This document shows, piece by piece, positions 6,942 through 15,475 of a DNA stretch of 64,000 nt (its first letter is position 1; each line of letters starts with the position of its first letter). The position numbers and the translations under genes are program-made. Where the stretch lies: NCBI GenBank assembly GCA_046330315.1, contig JAXLSZ010000004.1, positions 1 through 64,000 of the forward strand, given 5' to 3'. The DNA is from JAXLSZ01 sp046330315. Lineage in GTDB: Bacteria; Actinomycetota; Thermoleophilia; Solirubrobacterales; 70-9. The notes beneath the pieces are model-generated. The model was not told the origin of the DNA. It made no database searches and saw only the letters and a list, made by a program, of their open reading frames with translations.

Positions 6942-8753
6942 TTGGCGACACAGCCGGCGGAAGCCGAGATCGGGACCTCGGAACCCGAGGCGCTGCGAAG
7001 GGCTCGCGAGGAGAACGAGACCCTCTATGCGGTGATCAAGACGGTCTCGTCGTCGCTCGACCTGGACAGGGTTCTCGGCGGGATCGTGGAGATCGTCACG
7101 GCCGCCACCGAGTGCCACGCCTGCTTCATCTACTTCCTCGAAGACGACCGCCTGGTGCTGCGCGCCGCCTCGCCGCACTATTCGCGATTCGTTGCGAGGC
7201 TCTGGCTGGGGGTCGACGAGGGCCTGGCCGGCTGGGTCGCCCGCACCAAGACCCCCGAGTTCATCCCGGAGGACGCGATGTCCGATCCGAGGATGAAGTA
7301 CATCCCCGAGTTGGAGGAGGAGCGGTTCCAGTCGATGGTCGCGGTGCCGATCCTCGCCAAGGGCGGAGACGTGATCGGGGTCGCCGTTCTGCACACTGCG
7401 GCTCCCCGGGAGTTCGACGACGGGGTGCTGAAATTTCTCGTCCACACGGCGTCTCTGGTGGCCGCCGCGATCGAGAACGCCCAGCTCTACGAGGAGACGC
7501 GCCAGCGTGTTCAGGCGCTGACGACCCTGACGCGGCTGAGCCAGGCGATCGCCGCCGTGGGCTCGCGCGACGAATTGCACACGGCGGTCACCGGGGGGGC
7601 CCGCGAGCTGCTCGAGGCCGACAGCTGTTGCGCCTACATACTCGACCACGAGACCGACGAGCTGGTCCTCGCCGCCGCGGACCCGCCCGACTCCGCCCCT
7701 TCCCCCGGGCCCCATCCGGAGGGAACCGCTCTGATGCTCGAGATGATGCGCGGGTCCAGGGGCCGGGTCAACGGAGCGCGGCGCTGCGTCAACGCCGGCC
7801 TTCTCCCCGAACCCGCTCAGGGGGACATGGTCGCGGCTCCCCTGATCGCCGGAGAAGAGCAGCTGGGCGTCCTCTGCTGCACTGGCACGAGCGGAGCTCT
7901 GGGGGCAGAGCATGCCGAGCTGCTCGGCGCGGTCGCGAATCAGGCGGCGGTGGGGTTGAAGAAGGCGGAATTCATCGAGCGGTTGACCGCCGAGAGCCTC
8001 GTCAAGGACCTGCTGGATGCGCTCGCAGCCGGCTCGGTCGAGACCGCGGAGCTGAAGGCCCGTGACGCCGGTTGCGACCTGGGTCGCTCCCACGTCTACC
8101 TGCATGCCGAGCCGGCTCGGTCCGGGCCGTCCAACGGCGGCTGGCCGAACGCCGCGGCCGCGATCGAGAAAGGGGTCCGCCGCGCCCACTCCGGCGCCCT
8201 CTTCGACCTCCGCCACGATCGCATCCGTGCCCTGGTCCCCGTCGATGAGAAGAGGTCCTCCGCCGACGAGCTGCGCAGGGACTGCGAGCGTCTGGGTCTC
8301 GAACACGTGGTGGTCTTCGGTCTCAGTCCGGCCGAGCGGGGGGCGGCTTCCGCCCGACGGCGCCTGCGCGAGGCGCTCGATGCGGCCCGGGTGGGAAGAT
8401 CCCTGCGGCCCGAGGGGGGCGCCGTGCCCTATCAGCAGCTTGGTGCCTACCGGTACCTCGTCCACCTGGGCCTTGATGACGCACCCCGCGATCGCCACCA
8501 GCAGTCGGTGCTCGAGCTGGCTGCCTACGACCGGCGAAAGGGCACCAGGCTCGTGGAGACGCTCGAGCAGTTCCTCGCCGACCGGGGAAGCGTCACCGCC
8601 AGCGCGCGAGCCCTGTACGTCCACCCGAACACCGTCAGGCAGCGGCTGGATCGGATCGAGCGGGTCGCCGGCCTCGACCTCTCAAGTGAGGATCTGCTGT
8701 CTCTGGAGCTGGCGCTGAAGTTGGTCCGTCTGCACAACCGGAGCGCGGGTTAA
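6942..8753 (+). CDS. GAF-GAF-PucR family transcriptional regulator
   Basis: A 603-residue regulator. Two GAF-type sensor domains (roughly residues 25-180 and 200-350) follow a short coiled segment. The C-terminal part has the PucR-type helix-turn-helix with SVTASARALYVHPNTVRQRL, close to the family pattern of a Tx(A)xxLxVHxNTVxxRLxRIE helix. TTG at 6942 is preferred because AGGAGA lies 5 bases before it. PucR proteins usually activate nitrogen or catabolic genes in response to a small ligand. Divergence from amt suggests it controls the ammonium/GlnT locus. There is no REC domain, so it is a one-component sensor. Confidence 0.82.
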   Translation: MATQPAEAEIGTSEPEALRRAREENETLYAVIKTVSSSLDLDRVLGGIVEIVTAATECHACFIYFLEDDRLVLRAASPHYSRFVARLWLGVDEGLAGWVARTKTPEFIPEDAMSDPRMKYIPELEEERFQSMVAVPILAKGGDVIGVAVLHTAAPREFDDGVLKFLVHTASLVAAAIENAQLYEETRQRVQALTTLTRLSQAIAAVGSRDELHTAVTGGARELLEADSCCAYILDHETDELVLAAADPPDSAPSPGPHPEGTALMLEMMRGSRGRVNGARRCVNAGLLPEPAQGDMVAAPLIAGEEQLGVLCCTGTSGALGAEHAELLGAVANQAAVGLKKAEFIERLTAESLVKDLLDALAAGSVETAELKARDAGCDLGRSHVYLHAEPARSGPSNGGWPNAAAAIEKGVRRAHSGALFDLRHDRIRALVPVDEKRSSADELRRDCERLGLEHVVVFGLSPAERGAASARRRLREALDAARVGRSLRPEGGAVPYQQLGAYRYLVHLGLDDAPRDRHQQSVLELAAYDRRKGTRLVETLEQFLADRGSVTASARALYVHPNTVRQRLDRIERVAGLDLSSEDLLSLELALKLVRLHNRSAG

Positions 8754-8772
8754 GGTCCGCGCCATTGCGCTC

Positions 8773-8988
8773 TCAAGCGTGTCGCTTGCGGCGCCTGATC
8801 GACAGCCAGAGCCAGAAGGCACCGAAGCCGACGATGTTGAGGAGGAAGACGAAGAGCACCCACCAGGCCTTGATCATCAGCGGGATGTCGTCCTCCTTGT
8901 GCAGCTCGTAGCCGGCCAGGTAGCACATCACGACCAGCGTCAGAAAGAGGATCGGCGGGTACTGCCCGGTCAGGACGAAGAGGAGCAT
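8773..8988 (-). CDS. Small two-helix membrane protein
   Basis: 71 residues: helix 1 about 5-25 (LTGQYPPILFLTLVVMCYLAG), a short polar loop HKEDDIPLM, helix 2 about 40-63 (WWVLFVFLLNIVGFGAFWLW), and a basic tail SIRRRKRH that should face the cytoplasm. It converges with the PucR-type regulator gene and diverges from the next gene. I recognise no family and see no catalytic residues. Confidence 0.65.
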   Translation of the reverse strand: MLLFVLTGQYPPILFLTLVVMCYLAGYELHKEDDIPLMIKAWWVLFVFLLNIVGFGAFWLWLSIRRRKRHA

Positions 8989-9051
8989 CGCCGGTCCATC
9001 CTAATCGCATACCCGAAACGTCAAACAGATCAACCGTGATAGGGGAGTGAT

Positions 9052-9723
9052 ATGAGCATTCGCGCCAAGCTCTACGCGGCGATCGTGCTCACCATCCTCG
9101 GGCCGCTCGCGACCAGCGCCGTGGCGCTCCACGGCATGTCGGAGATGGGAGATCGCTTCGACCAGGTGCGCGAGCGGGCCGCCGACGAGGCGATCGCCAG
9201 AGAGGTGAAGTTCGCCGTTACCGACGTCAACGGGTGGCAGACCGCCTACGGGTATGACAACGGCGCCTCGAGGCCGATCTTCCTGAGGTCCGTTGCGGGG
9301 CTCCGGCGCGATCTGCGCGACGCCGACCGCCGCCTCTCCGATCCCGGCGAGGCCGCGATCCTGCGGCGGCTGGAGGGGCAGTTCCGGGAGTTCATGCGGC
9401 TCGACTCCGTTGCCTGGAAGGCGCTCGCGGCCGGACGGACCGCGGCCGTGCGGAGGATCTTCCTGGGCCCGGAGATACGGCAGTTCGAGGCGATGGCGGC
9501 GACGGCGGAGCGCCTGGCGCGGCTCGAGGCCGCCCGGGCCGCGGCTTCGGAGGAGGCCTTCGCCGGCGCTCGCGACACGGCCCGCAAGCGCCTGATCGCC
9601 GTGGCGCTGGGCGCGGCGATCGTCATCGTCCTCCTGCTGGTGACCGCCAACGACGTCGCCAGGATGGCGCTCGAGGGCGAGCGCCTCAAGGGACAGCGGG
9701 CGGACGGCGACGAGCCGTCGTGA
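9052..9723 (+). CDS. Membrane protein with four-helix-bundle sensor domain, no output domain
   Basis: 223 residues. Helix 1 is at about 5-25. A helical, charged extracytoplasmic region of about 150 residues resembles the four-helix-bundle sensor of chemoreceptors and kinases (DVNGWQTAYGYDN, DAEAAILRRLEGQF-like segments). Helix 2 (ALGAAIVIVLLLVTAND) leads to only about 25 cytoplasmic residues. No HAMP, kinase or MCP module follows. Its stop overlaps the GTG start of the antiporter gene by 4 bp. It may be a sensory or structural partner of that transporter, but this is inference. Confidence 0.6.
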   Translation: MSIRAKLYAAIVLTILGPLATSAVALHGMSEMGDRFDQVRERAADEAIAREVKFAVTDVNGWQTAYGYDNGASRPIFLRSVAGLRRDLRDADRRLSDPGEAAILRRLEGQFREFMRLDSVAWKALAAGRTAAVRRIFLGPEIRQFEAMAATAERLARLEAARAAASEEAFAGARDTARKRLIAVALGAAIVIVLLLVTANDVARMALEGERLKGQRADGDEPS

Positions 9724-10964
9724 CCCGCGACCTCCTCCTTACCCTCAGCCTGCTGCTCAGCGGGGCGCTCGTCGCGCGCTTCGTCGCGAGCCTGCTGCGG
9801 ATCCCCGAGATGCTGGTCCTGGTCGCGGTCGGCGCGCTGCTCGGGCCCTCCGTCCTCGACGTGATCGACGTCCCCCTGGACTCCCTCGGGGCGCAGCTGA
9901 TCTTCACTTTGGGCGTCTCGCTGATCCTCTTCTACGGGGGGCTGAACCTTTCGCTGCCCGTGCTGCGCAGGGTCTGGGTGGGGCTGGGGATGCTGGTGGT
10001 CCCCGGCGTGGTGCTGACCGCCCTGGTCACGGGGGCGGTCGCCCACCTGGCCTTCGGGCTGCCCTGGACAGCCGCGCTGCTGATGGGGGCGATCCTCTCG
10101 CCGACCGATCCGGCGATCCTCATCCCCCTCTTCGTGCGCTCCCGGCTGCGGCCCAAGGTGGCACAGACGGTGGTCGCCGAGTCCGCCTTCAACGATCCGA
10201 CCGGCGCCGTGCTGGCACTGGCCCTGGCCGGAGTCCTGATCAGCGGCGAGGGCTCGCTCGCCACCCCCGCCGAGGACTTCGTCACGAACCTCGCGATCAG
10301 CACCGTGCTGGGCGTCGTTGCCGGGGTGCTCCTGGCCGCGGTGATCTCGAGCAGGCGCACCGGGATCTGGCGCGAGTCCTCCGCGGTCGCGGTGCTGACC
10401 GTCGTCACCATCAGCTTCTTCTCGCTCGACTCGGCCGGCGGCAGCGGCTATCTCGGCTCCTTCCTGGCCGGGCTGATCGTCGGCAACATGGAGCAGCTCG
10501 GCCTCGCCATGCACTCCGAGCACGAGCAGGAGATGCGCTCCTTCGCGTTCAACGTCGCCGACCTGGTCACCCTCTTCGTGTTCGTCGTGCTCGGGGCGAA
10601 CATCCCCTTCGCGCAGCTCGGCGAGAACATCCTCCCTGCGCTGGCCGTGGTCTCCGCGCTGCTCGTGCTGGCCCGGCCGCTCACGGTGATCGCCTGCGTC
10701 GTGCCCGACCGGGGGGGAGGCTGGACCCGCAATGAGCTCGCCTTCCTCTGCTGGACGAGGGAGACGGGGGTGGTGCCCGCGGCGCTGGTCGGCGTCCTGG
10801 CCGGCCTGGGCGTTCCCCACATCGACCTCTACGCCAGCGTGGTCGCCCTGGCGATCATCATGACCCTGCTGCTCCAGGCCCTGCCGGCCCGCTGGCTCGC
10901 CGCAAGGCTCGGCCTGCTCGAGCCCGAGCCCGAGCCGGCGGCCTCCTCGGCCGAGCTCGGCTGA
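9720..10964 (+). CDS. CPA1-type cation/proton antiporter (NhaP-like)
   Basis: A 414-residue protein with about twelve membrane helices. AESAFNDPTGAVLALAL is the characteristic ND/DP region of Na+(K+)/H+ antiporters, and LSPTDPAILIPLF is the preceding conserved TDP element. The family exchanges monovalent cations for protons for pH and salt homeostasis. GTG at 9720 overlaps the upstream stop (GTGA). There is no long C-terminal regulatory (TrkA/CorC) domain, and the chain ends soon after the last helix in a Glu/Pro-rich tail. The exact ion cannot be assigned. Confidence 0.85.
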   Translation: MTRDLLLTLSLLLSGALVARFVASLLRIPEMLVLVAVGALLGPSVLDVIDVPLDSLGAQLIFTLGVSLILFYGGLNLSLPVLRRVWVGLGMLVVPGVVLTALVTGAVAHLAFGLPWTAALLMGAILSPTDPAILIPLFVRSRLRPKVAQTVVAESAFNDPTGAVLALALAGVLISGEGSLATPAEDFVTNLAISTVLGVVAGVLLAAVISSRRTGIWRESSAVAVLTVVTISFFSLDSAGGSGYLGSFLAGLIVGNMEQLGLAMHSEHEQEMRSFAFNVADLVTLFVFVVLGANIPFAQLGENILPALAVVSALLVLARPLTVIACVVPDRGGGWTRNELAFLCWTRETGVVPAALVGVLAGLGVPHIDLYASVVALAIIMTLLLQALPARWLAARLGLLEPEPEPAASSAELG

Positions 10965-10994
10965 CCCCCCAACCGGCGCTCACCCTCCCCGACG

Positions 10995-11035
10995 TGGGAC
11001 CTCTAATCCCCGATAGTCAGCGGTTAAAGGTCCCA
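10995..11035. repeat. Long-arm inverted repeat P1, upstream of moaA
   Basis: Arms tgggacctctaa (10995-11006) and ttaaaggtccca (11024-11035) pair over 12 positions with one mismatch around a 17-base loop (tccccgatagtcagcgg). The left side, extended to ccccgacgtgggacctct (10987-11004), recurs exactly at 12130-12147 after moaA. No T-run follows. It lies between the antiporter stop and moaA and could be a terminator, a leader structure or a dispersed repeat. Confidence 0.75.
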
Positions 11036-11066
11036 GCTCGCGTGCCCGGTGGCGGGATCGGCGACA

Positions 11067-12092
11067 ATGCAACCAAATGATCGACGGTCCAGCCAAGTGA
11101 TCAACGAACCGCTCATAGACGGCCACGGGAGACGGATAGCCGACCTTCGGGTCTCGGTCACCGATCGCTGCAACTTCCGCTGCCAGTACTGCATGCCGGC
11201 CGAGGGGGTGCCGTGGCTGGAGCGCTCGGAGATCCTCACCTTCGAGGAGGTCGGCAGGCTGGTCTCGCTGCTCGTCTCGATGGGGGTCGAGGACGTCCGG
11301 CTGACCGGAGGCGAGCCGCTGGTGCGTCGCGACTTCCCCCGGCTGGTCTCGATGCTCGCGGCGATGGAGGGCCTGCGCGACCTCTCGCTGACCACCAACG
11401 GCTACCTGCTCGAGCGCGACGCGGCGGCGCTCGTCGAGGCGGGCATCGGGCGCGTCAACGTCTCGATCGACTCGCTGGAGCGCGACCGCTTCTTCCAGAT
11501 CACCCGCCGCGACTCGCTGGCCCAGGTGATGCGCGGGCTCGACGCGATCGCCTCCTTCCCCGAGGTGCGGCCGGTCAAGGTGAACGCCGTCGCGGTTCGC
11601 GGGTTCACCGAGGCCGAGGCGCTGCGCTTCGCCGAGTTCGCGCGGGACACCGCCTTCCAGGTCCGGTTCATCGAGTTCATGCCGCTCGACGGCGACCGCG
11701 CCTGGACCCCGGAGTCGGTGCTGCGCGGCGAGGAGGTGCGGGCGATGATCGATGCCGTCCACCCGCTCGAGGAGCTTCCCCGGGAGCCCTCGGCGACGGC
11801 CCGGGTCTTCCGCTTCCGCGACGGCCGGGGGGAGATCGGCTTCGTCAACCCGGTCTCCGAGCCCTTCTGCGCCGACTGCAACCGGATCCGGCTCACCGCC
11901 GAGGGCACCCTGCGCACCTGCCTGTTCTCGCTGCACGAGACCGACCTGCGCGGGCCGATGCGCGAGGGCGCCGACGATTTCGAGCTCGAGCGGATCATCC
12001 GCGACGCGGTCTGGCAGAAGGAGCTCAAGCACGGGGTGGGCGAACCCGGCTTCCGCCGCCCCCCGCGCACGATGAGCGCGATCGGCGGCTGA
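11067..12092 (+). CDS. moaA: GTP 3',8-cyclase MoaA
   Basis: A 341-residue radical SAM enzyme for the first step of molybdenum cofactor synthesis, from GTP to 3',8-cyclo-dihydro-GTP. The N-terminal cluster motif CNFRCQYC is preceded by the typical DGHGRRIADLRVSVTDR. LTGGEPLVRRDF is the SAM-binding GGEP region. The C-terminal second cluster uses CADCNRIRLTAEG with a third Cys in RTCLF. The chain ends in SAIGG, the MoaA C-terminal Gly-Gly. ATG at 11067 is my choice; GTG at 11049 or 11097 are alternatives and no strong ribosome site decides. It is flanked on both sides by related inverted repeats. Confidence 0.93.
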   Translation: MQPNDRRSSQVINEPLIDGHGRRIADLRVSVTDRCNFRCQYCMPAEGVPWLERSEILTFEEVGRLVSLLVSMGVEDVRLTGGEPLVRRDFPRLVSMLAAMEGLRDLSLTTNGYLLERDAAALVEAGIGRVNVSIDSLERDRFFQITRRDSLAQVMRGLDAIASFPEVRPVKVNAVAVRGFTEAEALRFAEFARDTAFQVRFIEFMPLDGDRAWTPESVLRGEEVRAMIDAVHPLEELPREPSATARVFRFRDGRGEIGFVNPVSEPFCADCNRIRLTAEGTLRTCLFSLHETDLRGPMREGADDFELERIIRDAVWQKELKHGVGEPGFRRPPRTMSAIGG

Positions 12093-12134
12093 GCGCCCGC
12101 CACGGCCGCCCATCCCTCCCCAACCCGCGCCCCG

Positions 12135-12181
12135 ACGTGGGACCTCTTGACCCTGGTAGTGCGTGGTTAGAGGTCCCACGT
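12135..12181. repeat. Long-arm inverted repeat P2, downstream of moaA
   Basis: Perfect 13-base arms acgtgggacctct (12135-12147) and agaggtcccacgt (12169-12181) enclose 21 bases. The left arm lies inside an 18-base block identical to one upstream of moaA. It sits 43 bases after the moaA stop. There is no T-run, so a simple intrinsic terminator is not certain. Confidence 0.8.
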
Positions 12182-12196
12182 CTGGTGCCCGGGTGG

Positions 12197-12239
12197 GTGG
12201 GACCTGAAAACGCTGCATATCGACGCTTAGAGGTCCCAC
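12197..12239. repeat. Long-arm inverted repeat P3, adjacent to P2
   Basis: Arms gtgggacct (12197-12205) and aggtcccac (12231-12239) pair over 9 bases around a 25-base spacer containing gctgcatatcgacgctta. The right side ttagaggtcccacg matches the right side of P2. P2 and P3 are thus two tandem members of one repeat family, 15 bases apart. Confidence 0.7.
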
Positions 12240-12256
12240 GTGCGCTCTCCAGAGGT

Positions 12257-12347
12257 TCCGCGGACCATGCTCGGAGTCCGCGGACCATGCTCGGACCATG
12301 CTCGGAGTCCGCGGGGCAATGCTCGGAGTCCGCGGGCCATGCCCGGG
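12257..12347. repeat. Degenerate 20-bp tandem repeat
   Basis: The unit tccgcggaccatgctcggag occurs at 12257-12276 and again, one base shorter, at 12277-12295. A half copy follows at 12296-12307 and diverged copies at 12308-12328 and 12329-12347. Each unit contains the palindrome tccgcgga. With P2 and P3 it fills most of the 299 bp gap between moaA and the Mop-type regulator gene. No gene or spacer structure is seen here. Confidence 0.7.
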
Positions 12348-12370
12348 GGCGCGGCGTGCGGTGATGGCTG

Positions 12371-12380
12371 TGCATATGCA
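12371..12380. promoter_or_regulatory. TGCATATGCA palindrome before the mod operon
   Basis: A perfect 10-base palindrome tgcatatgca ends 12 bases before the ATG of the Mop-type regulator gene. It is the only AT-rich spot in this leader and could be an operator or contain a -10 element for the regulator-modABC transcript. It is not a match to the known ModE operator half-sites. Confidence 0.3.
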
Positions 12381-12391
12381 ATGCTTAGGCG

Positions 12392-12802
12392 ATGACGAAC
12401 CTGACGCCTCCGGAGATGACGGATCTGACGATCGGAGAGGCGGCGAGGGCGCTCGGGGTGAGTGCCGACACGCTGCGGCGGTGGGATCGCGCCGGGAAGC
12501 TCCGCACGGTCCGCGACCGGCAGAACCGCAGGAGGGTGCCCGCCTCGGAGGTCGAGCGTCTCACCTCGCGCCCCGCCCGGCACCCCACCGGCGACGCCTT
12601 CTCGGCCCGCAACAGGTTCCCCGGGGTGGTGCGCTCCGTGGAGGTGGACGGGGTGATGGCGCTGGTCGAGATCGAGGCCGGCCCGCATCTGATCACCGCC
12701 GCGATCACCCGCGACTCCGTGCAGGAGCTGGGGCTGGAGCCCGGGGTGCGCGCCACCGCCGCGGTGAAGGCCACCTCGGTGATGATCGAGCGGGGGAGCT
12801 GA
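12392..12802 (+). CDS. Molybdate-responsive regulator: MerR/excisionase-type HTH plus Mop (TOBE) domain
   Basis: 136 residues. Residues 12-55 form a DNA-binding winged-helix/excisionase fold (IGEAARALGVSADTLRRWD). Residues 70-134 form a Mop-type molybdate-binding domain (NRFPGVVRSVEVDGVMALVEIE ending KATSVMIERG; each stretch is only part of the domain). Such HTH-Mop proteins bind molybdate and control molybdate uptake genes. It lies directly upstream of modA with a 1 bp gap, so it probably autoregulates the modABC operon. A second ATG at residue 9 (MTDLTIGEAA) is an alternative start. Confidence 0.85.
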   Translation: MTNLTPPEMTDLTIGEAARALGVSADTLRRWDRAGKLRTVRDRQNRRRVPASEVERLTSRPARHPTGDAFSARNRFPGVVRSVEVDGVMALVEIEAGPHLITAAITRDSVQELGLEPGVRATAAVKATSVMIERGS

Positions 12803-12803
12803 G

Positions 12804-13568
12804 GTGCGCAGCGCCGCCGGGCTGCTCTGCGTCGTGCTCGCCCTGGCGGCCGCCGGCTGCGGGTCGGGCGGCGGCTCGACGAGCGGCGACGGCGACGGCG
12901 AGCTCATCGTCTCCGCCGCCTCCTCGCTGCAGGACGCCTTCACCGAGTACGCGAAGTCCTTCCCCGACGAGGAAATCAAGCAATCATTCGCCGGGTCCGA
13001 CACCCTCGCCGCCCAGATCCGCAACGGCGCCCGCCCCGACGTCTTCGCATCCGCCGACACCTCCTACCCGCGGCAGCTCTACGGGGACGGCCTGGTCGAG
13101 AAGCCCCGGGTCTTCACCGCCAACCGGCTGACCATCGCTGTCCCGCGCGGCAGCCCGATCGACTCGATCGACGACCTGGCGAGGCCCGGCACCAAGCTGG
13201 TGATCGGCGCGAAGAGCGTCCCGGTCGGCTCCTACACCCTGGAGGTGCTCGGCCGCCTCCCCGCCGGGGAGCGAAGGGCAATCCTCGGCAACGTCGTCTC
13301 CGAGGAGCCGGAGGTCTCCGCGGTGGTCGGCAAGCTCACGCAGGGTGCCGCGGACGCCGGATTCGTCTACGTCACCGACGCCAGGGCCGCGGGCGCCGAC
13401 CTGAAGACGGTCCCGATCCCGCCCTCGCTGCAGCCGGACGTCGCCTACGCGGTGGCGATCGTCAAGGGGGCGGCGAATCCGCCCCTCGCACGCCGCTTCG
13501 TCGCCGGCCTCTTCGCGCCCGGCGCCGGCGCCGCGGCGCTCGAGCGGGCCGGCTTCCTGCCGCCGTGA
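12804..13568 (+). CDS. modA: Molybdate ABC transporter substrate-binding lipoprotein
   Basis: 254 residues starting with GTG. A signal peptide with lipobox AAAGC places the lipid-anchored Cys at about residue 19, followed by a Gly/Ser linker. The mature part has the ModA landmarks: VSAASSLQDAFTEYAKSF near the N-terminus, FAGSDTLAAQI, and PDVFASADTSYPRQL. It binds molybdate or tungstate outside the membrane and delivers it to ModB. The gene is overlapped by modB (GTGA) and follows the Mop-type regulator. Confidence 0.92.
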   Translation: MRSAAGLLCVVLALAAAGCGSGGGSTSGDGDGELIVSAASSLQDAFTEYAKSFPDEEIKQSFAGSDTLAAQIRNGARPDVFASADTSYPRQLYGDGLVEKPRVFTANRLTIAVPRGSPIDSIDDLARPGTKLVIGAKSVPVGSYTLEVLGRLPAGERRAILGNVVSEEPEVSAVVGKLTQGAADAGFVYVTDARAAGADLKTVPIPPSLQPDVAYAVAIVKGAANPPLARRFVAGLFAPGAGAAALERAGFLPP

Positions 13569-14368
13569 GCCGGGGCGGCTGGTTCCGGGCGCTGAGCGTC
13601 GCCGCCCTCGCGCTCACCCTGCTCTTCCTCACCCTGCCGCTGATCGCCGTCTTCACCAACACCGGCCCCGGGGCGCTGGTGGAGAGCCTCGGGCAGCAAA
13701 CGGCGCGCGAGGCGCTGTGGCTCAGCCTCCGCACCTCGCTGATCGCCCTGGCGGTGATCGTCGCGGTCGGCACTCCGGCCGCCTATCTGCTCGCCACCCG
13801 CGACTTCCCCGGCCGCTCGGTCGCGATCACCCTGATCGAGCTTCCCCTCGTGGTGCCGCCGGCGGTGGCCGGGATCGCGCTGCTCGCCGCGCTGGGGCCG
13901 AACGGGATCCTCGGGGGCGCGCTCGCCGACGCCGGGGTCGAGCTGGTCTTCCAGACGGCCGGGGTGGTGGTGGCGCTGACCTTCGTCGCGGCGCCCTTCT
14001 ACCTGCGCCAGGCGGTTGCCGCCTTCGAGTCGCTCGACCCCGCCTGGCTGGAGGCCTCGCGGACGCTCGGGGCGGGCCCGGCGCGCACCTTCCTGGCGGT
14101 CGCCGTCCCCAGCGCCCGGCCGGGCCTCGCCTCGGGCACGGCCCTGGCCTGGGGGAGGGCGCTGGGCGAGTTCGGGGCGACCCTGATGTTCGCCGGCTCC
14201 TTTCCCGGGATCACCCAGACCGCCCCGCTGGCGATCTTCGCCCGTTTCTCGACCGACTTCACCTCGGCCCTGGCGCTCTCGGCGGTCCTGATCGCGGTCG
14301 CCGGAGCGATCCTGCTCTCCGTGAAGCTGGTCTCCGGGGACGGCTCCCGGGCCGGGCGAGAACCGTGA
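13565..14368 (+). CDS. modB: Molybdate ABC transporter permease
   Basis: 267 residues with five to six membrane helices. The EAA loop reads ASRTLGAGPARTFLAVAVP, followed by RALGEFGATLMFAG, which is diagnostic for ModB-type permeases. It forms the membrane channel for molybdate. The start GTG overlaps the modA stop, and its own stop overlaps the GTG of modC, a tightly coupled operon. Confidence 0.93.
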   Translation: MSRGGWFRALSVAALALTLLFLTLPLIAVFTNTGPGALVESLGQQTAREALWLSLRTSLIALAVIVAVGTPAAYLLATRDFPGRSVAITLIELPLVVPPAVAGIALLAALGPNGILGGALADAGVELVFQTAGVVVALTFVAAPFYLRQAVAAFESLDPAWLEASRTLGAGPARTFLAVAVPSARPGLASGTALAWGRALGEFGATLMFAGSFPGITQTAPLAIFARFSTDFTSALALSAVLIAVAGAILLSVKLVSGDGSRAGREP

Positions 14369-15435
14369 GCACGCTGGTGGCGGCGGCCCGCACGGAGCTG
14401 CGGGACTTCACGCTCGACGCCGCCGTCGAGGTCGCGGAGGGCAGGCGGCTGGCGATCGTCGGGCCCTCGGGTGCCGGGAAGACGACCGTCCTGCGGGTGA
14501 TCGCCGGGCTGACCCGCCCGGACTCGGGGCGGGTCGCGCTCGGCGAGGCGATCTGGCTCGACACCGGTGCCGGCGTGGAGTTGCCGCCCGAGCGGCGGCG
14601 CTGCGGCTACCTCTTCCAGGAGTTCGCGCTCTTCCCGGCGATGCCGGCCTGGCGGAACGTCGCCTACGGGATCCGCGACAGCCGCGGGGCGCGGCGGGAG
14701 CGGGCCAGCGGGCTGCTGGAGCGCTTCGGCTGCCGGGGGCTGGCCGACGCCCTGCCGCGCGAGCTTTCCGGGGGCGAGCGCCAGCGGGTCGCGCTGGCCC
14801 GGGCCCTGGCCTCCGACCCGCGGGTGCTGCTTCTCGACGAGCCGCTCGCCGCCCTCGACCCCGCGACGCGCTCGGCGGCGCTCCGCGAGCTCGGGGCCAT
14901 GCTCGGGGGGATCGGCGTCCCGATGGTGATCGTCACCCACTCCTTCGAGGAGGCGGCGCTCCTCGGCGACGAGATCGCGGTATTCGACCGGGGTGAGGTG
15001 GTCCAGCGGGGAACCCCCTCCGAGATCTCGGCGAAGCCGGTATCCGCCTTCGTCGCCGACTTCACCGGCGCGGTCGTCCTGCGCGGCGCCGCATCGACCG
15101 ACCCCGACGGGCTGACCGCCGTCGCCCTGAAGGGGGGAGGCACCGTGCGCACCACCGAGCCGGCCGCCGGGCAGGTGGTCATCAGCGTCTTCCCCTGGGA
15201 GATCTCGCTGGAGCCCCCCGGCGCCGAGCACGCCGACTCGGCGCTGAACCGGGTCACCGGGCGGGTCAGCTCGCTGACCGAGGTCGGCAACCGGGTCAGG
15301 GTCGGGGTGTCGGTTCCCCAGCTCCTCACCGCGGAGGTCACCGCCCGCTCGGTCGCCGCGCTCGGCCTTCGGCCCGGCGTGCCCGTCACCGCGGCCTGGA
15401 AGGCGACGGCGACGCGGGTGGTCGGCCCGGGCTGA
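14365..15435 (+). CDS. modC: Molybdate ABC transporter ATP-binding protein
   Basis: 356 residues. Walker A is GPSGAGKTT, the signature is ELSGGERQRVALARALA, and Walker B is VLLLDEPLAALD with the H-loop in VIVTHSFEEA. After residue 230 come TOBE-type domains typical of ModC and sulfate/iron CUT-like ATPases (NRVTGRVSSLTEVGN, VTAAWKATATRVV). It energises molybdate import with ModB. GTG at 14365 overlaps the modB stop by 4 bp. Reading frames that begin further upstream are antiparallel or out-of-frame artefacts of modB. Confidence 0.93.
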   Translation: MSTLVAAARTELRDFTLDAAVEVAEGRRLAIVGPSGAGKTTVLRVIAGLTRPDSGRVALGEAIWLDTGAGVELPPERRRCGYLFQEFALFPAMPAWRNVAYGIRDSRGARRERASGLLERFGCRGLADALPRELSGGERQRVALARALASDPRVLLLDEPLAALDPATRSAALRELGAMLGGIGVPMVIVTHSFEEAALLGDEIAVFDRGEVVQRGTPSEISAKPVSAFVADFTGAVVLRGAASTDPDGLTAVALKGGGTVRTTEPAAGQVVISVFPWEISLEPPGAEHADSALNRVTGRVSSLTEVGNRVRVGVSVPQLLTAEVTARSVAALGLRPGVPVTAAWKATATRVVGPG

Positions 15436-15475
15436 CCCGCCTTCCCGCCCAGGCACCCGCGGTACCATCGTCGCG

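Noticed and set aside
10995..11035. Molybdenum cofactor riboswitch before moaA
   Set aside because: Only a simple hairpin is present; the multi-helix Moco riboswitch core could not be found in the short leader.
11049..11066. GTG at 11049 as the moaA start
   Set aside because: It adds six residues not typical of MoaA and lies next to the palindrome; ATG at 11067 is closer to the family start, though the choice remains open.
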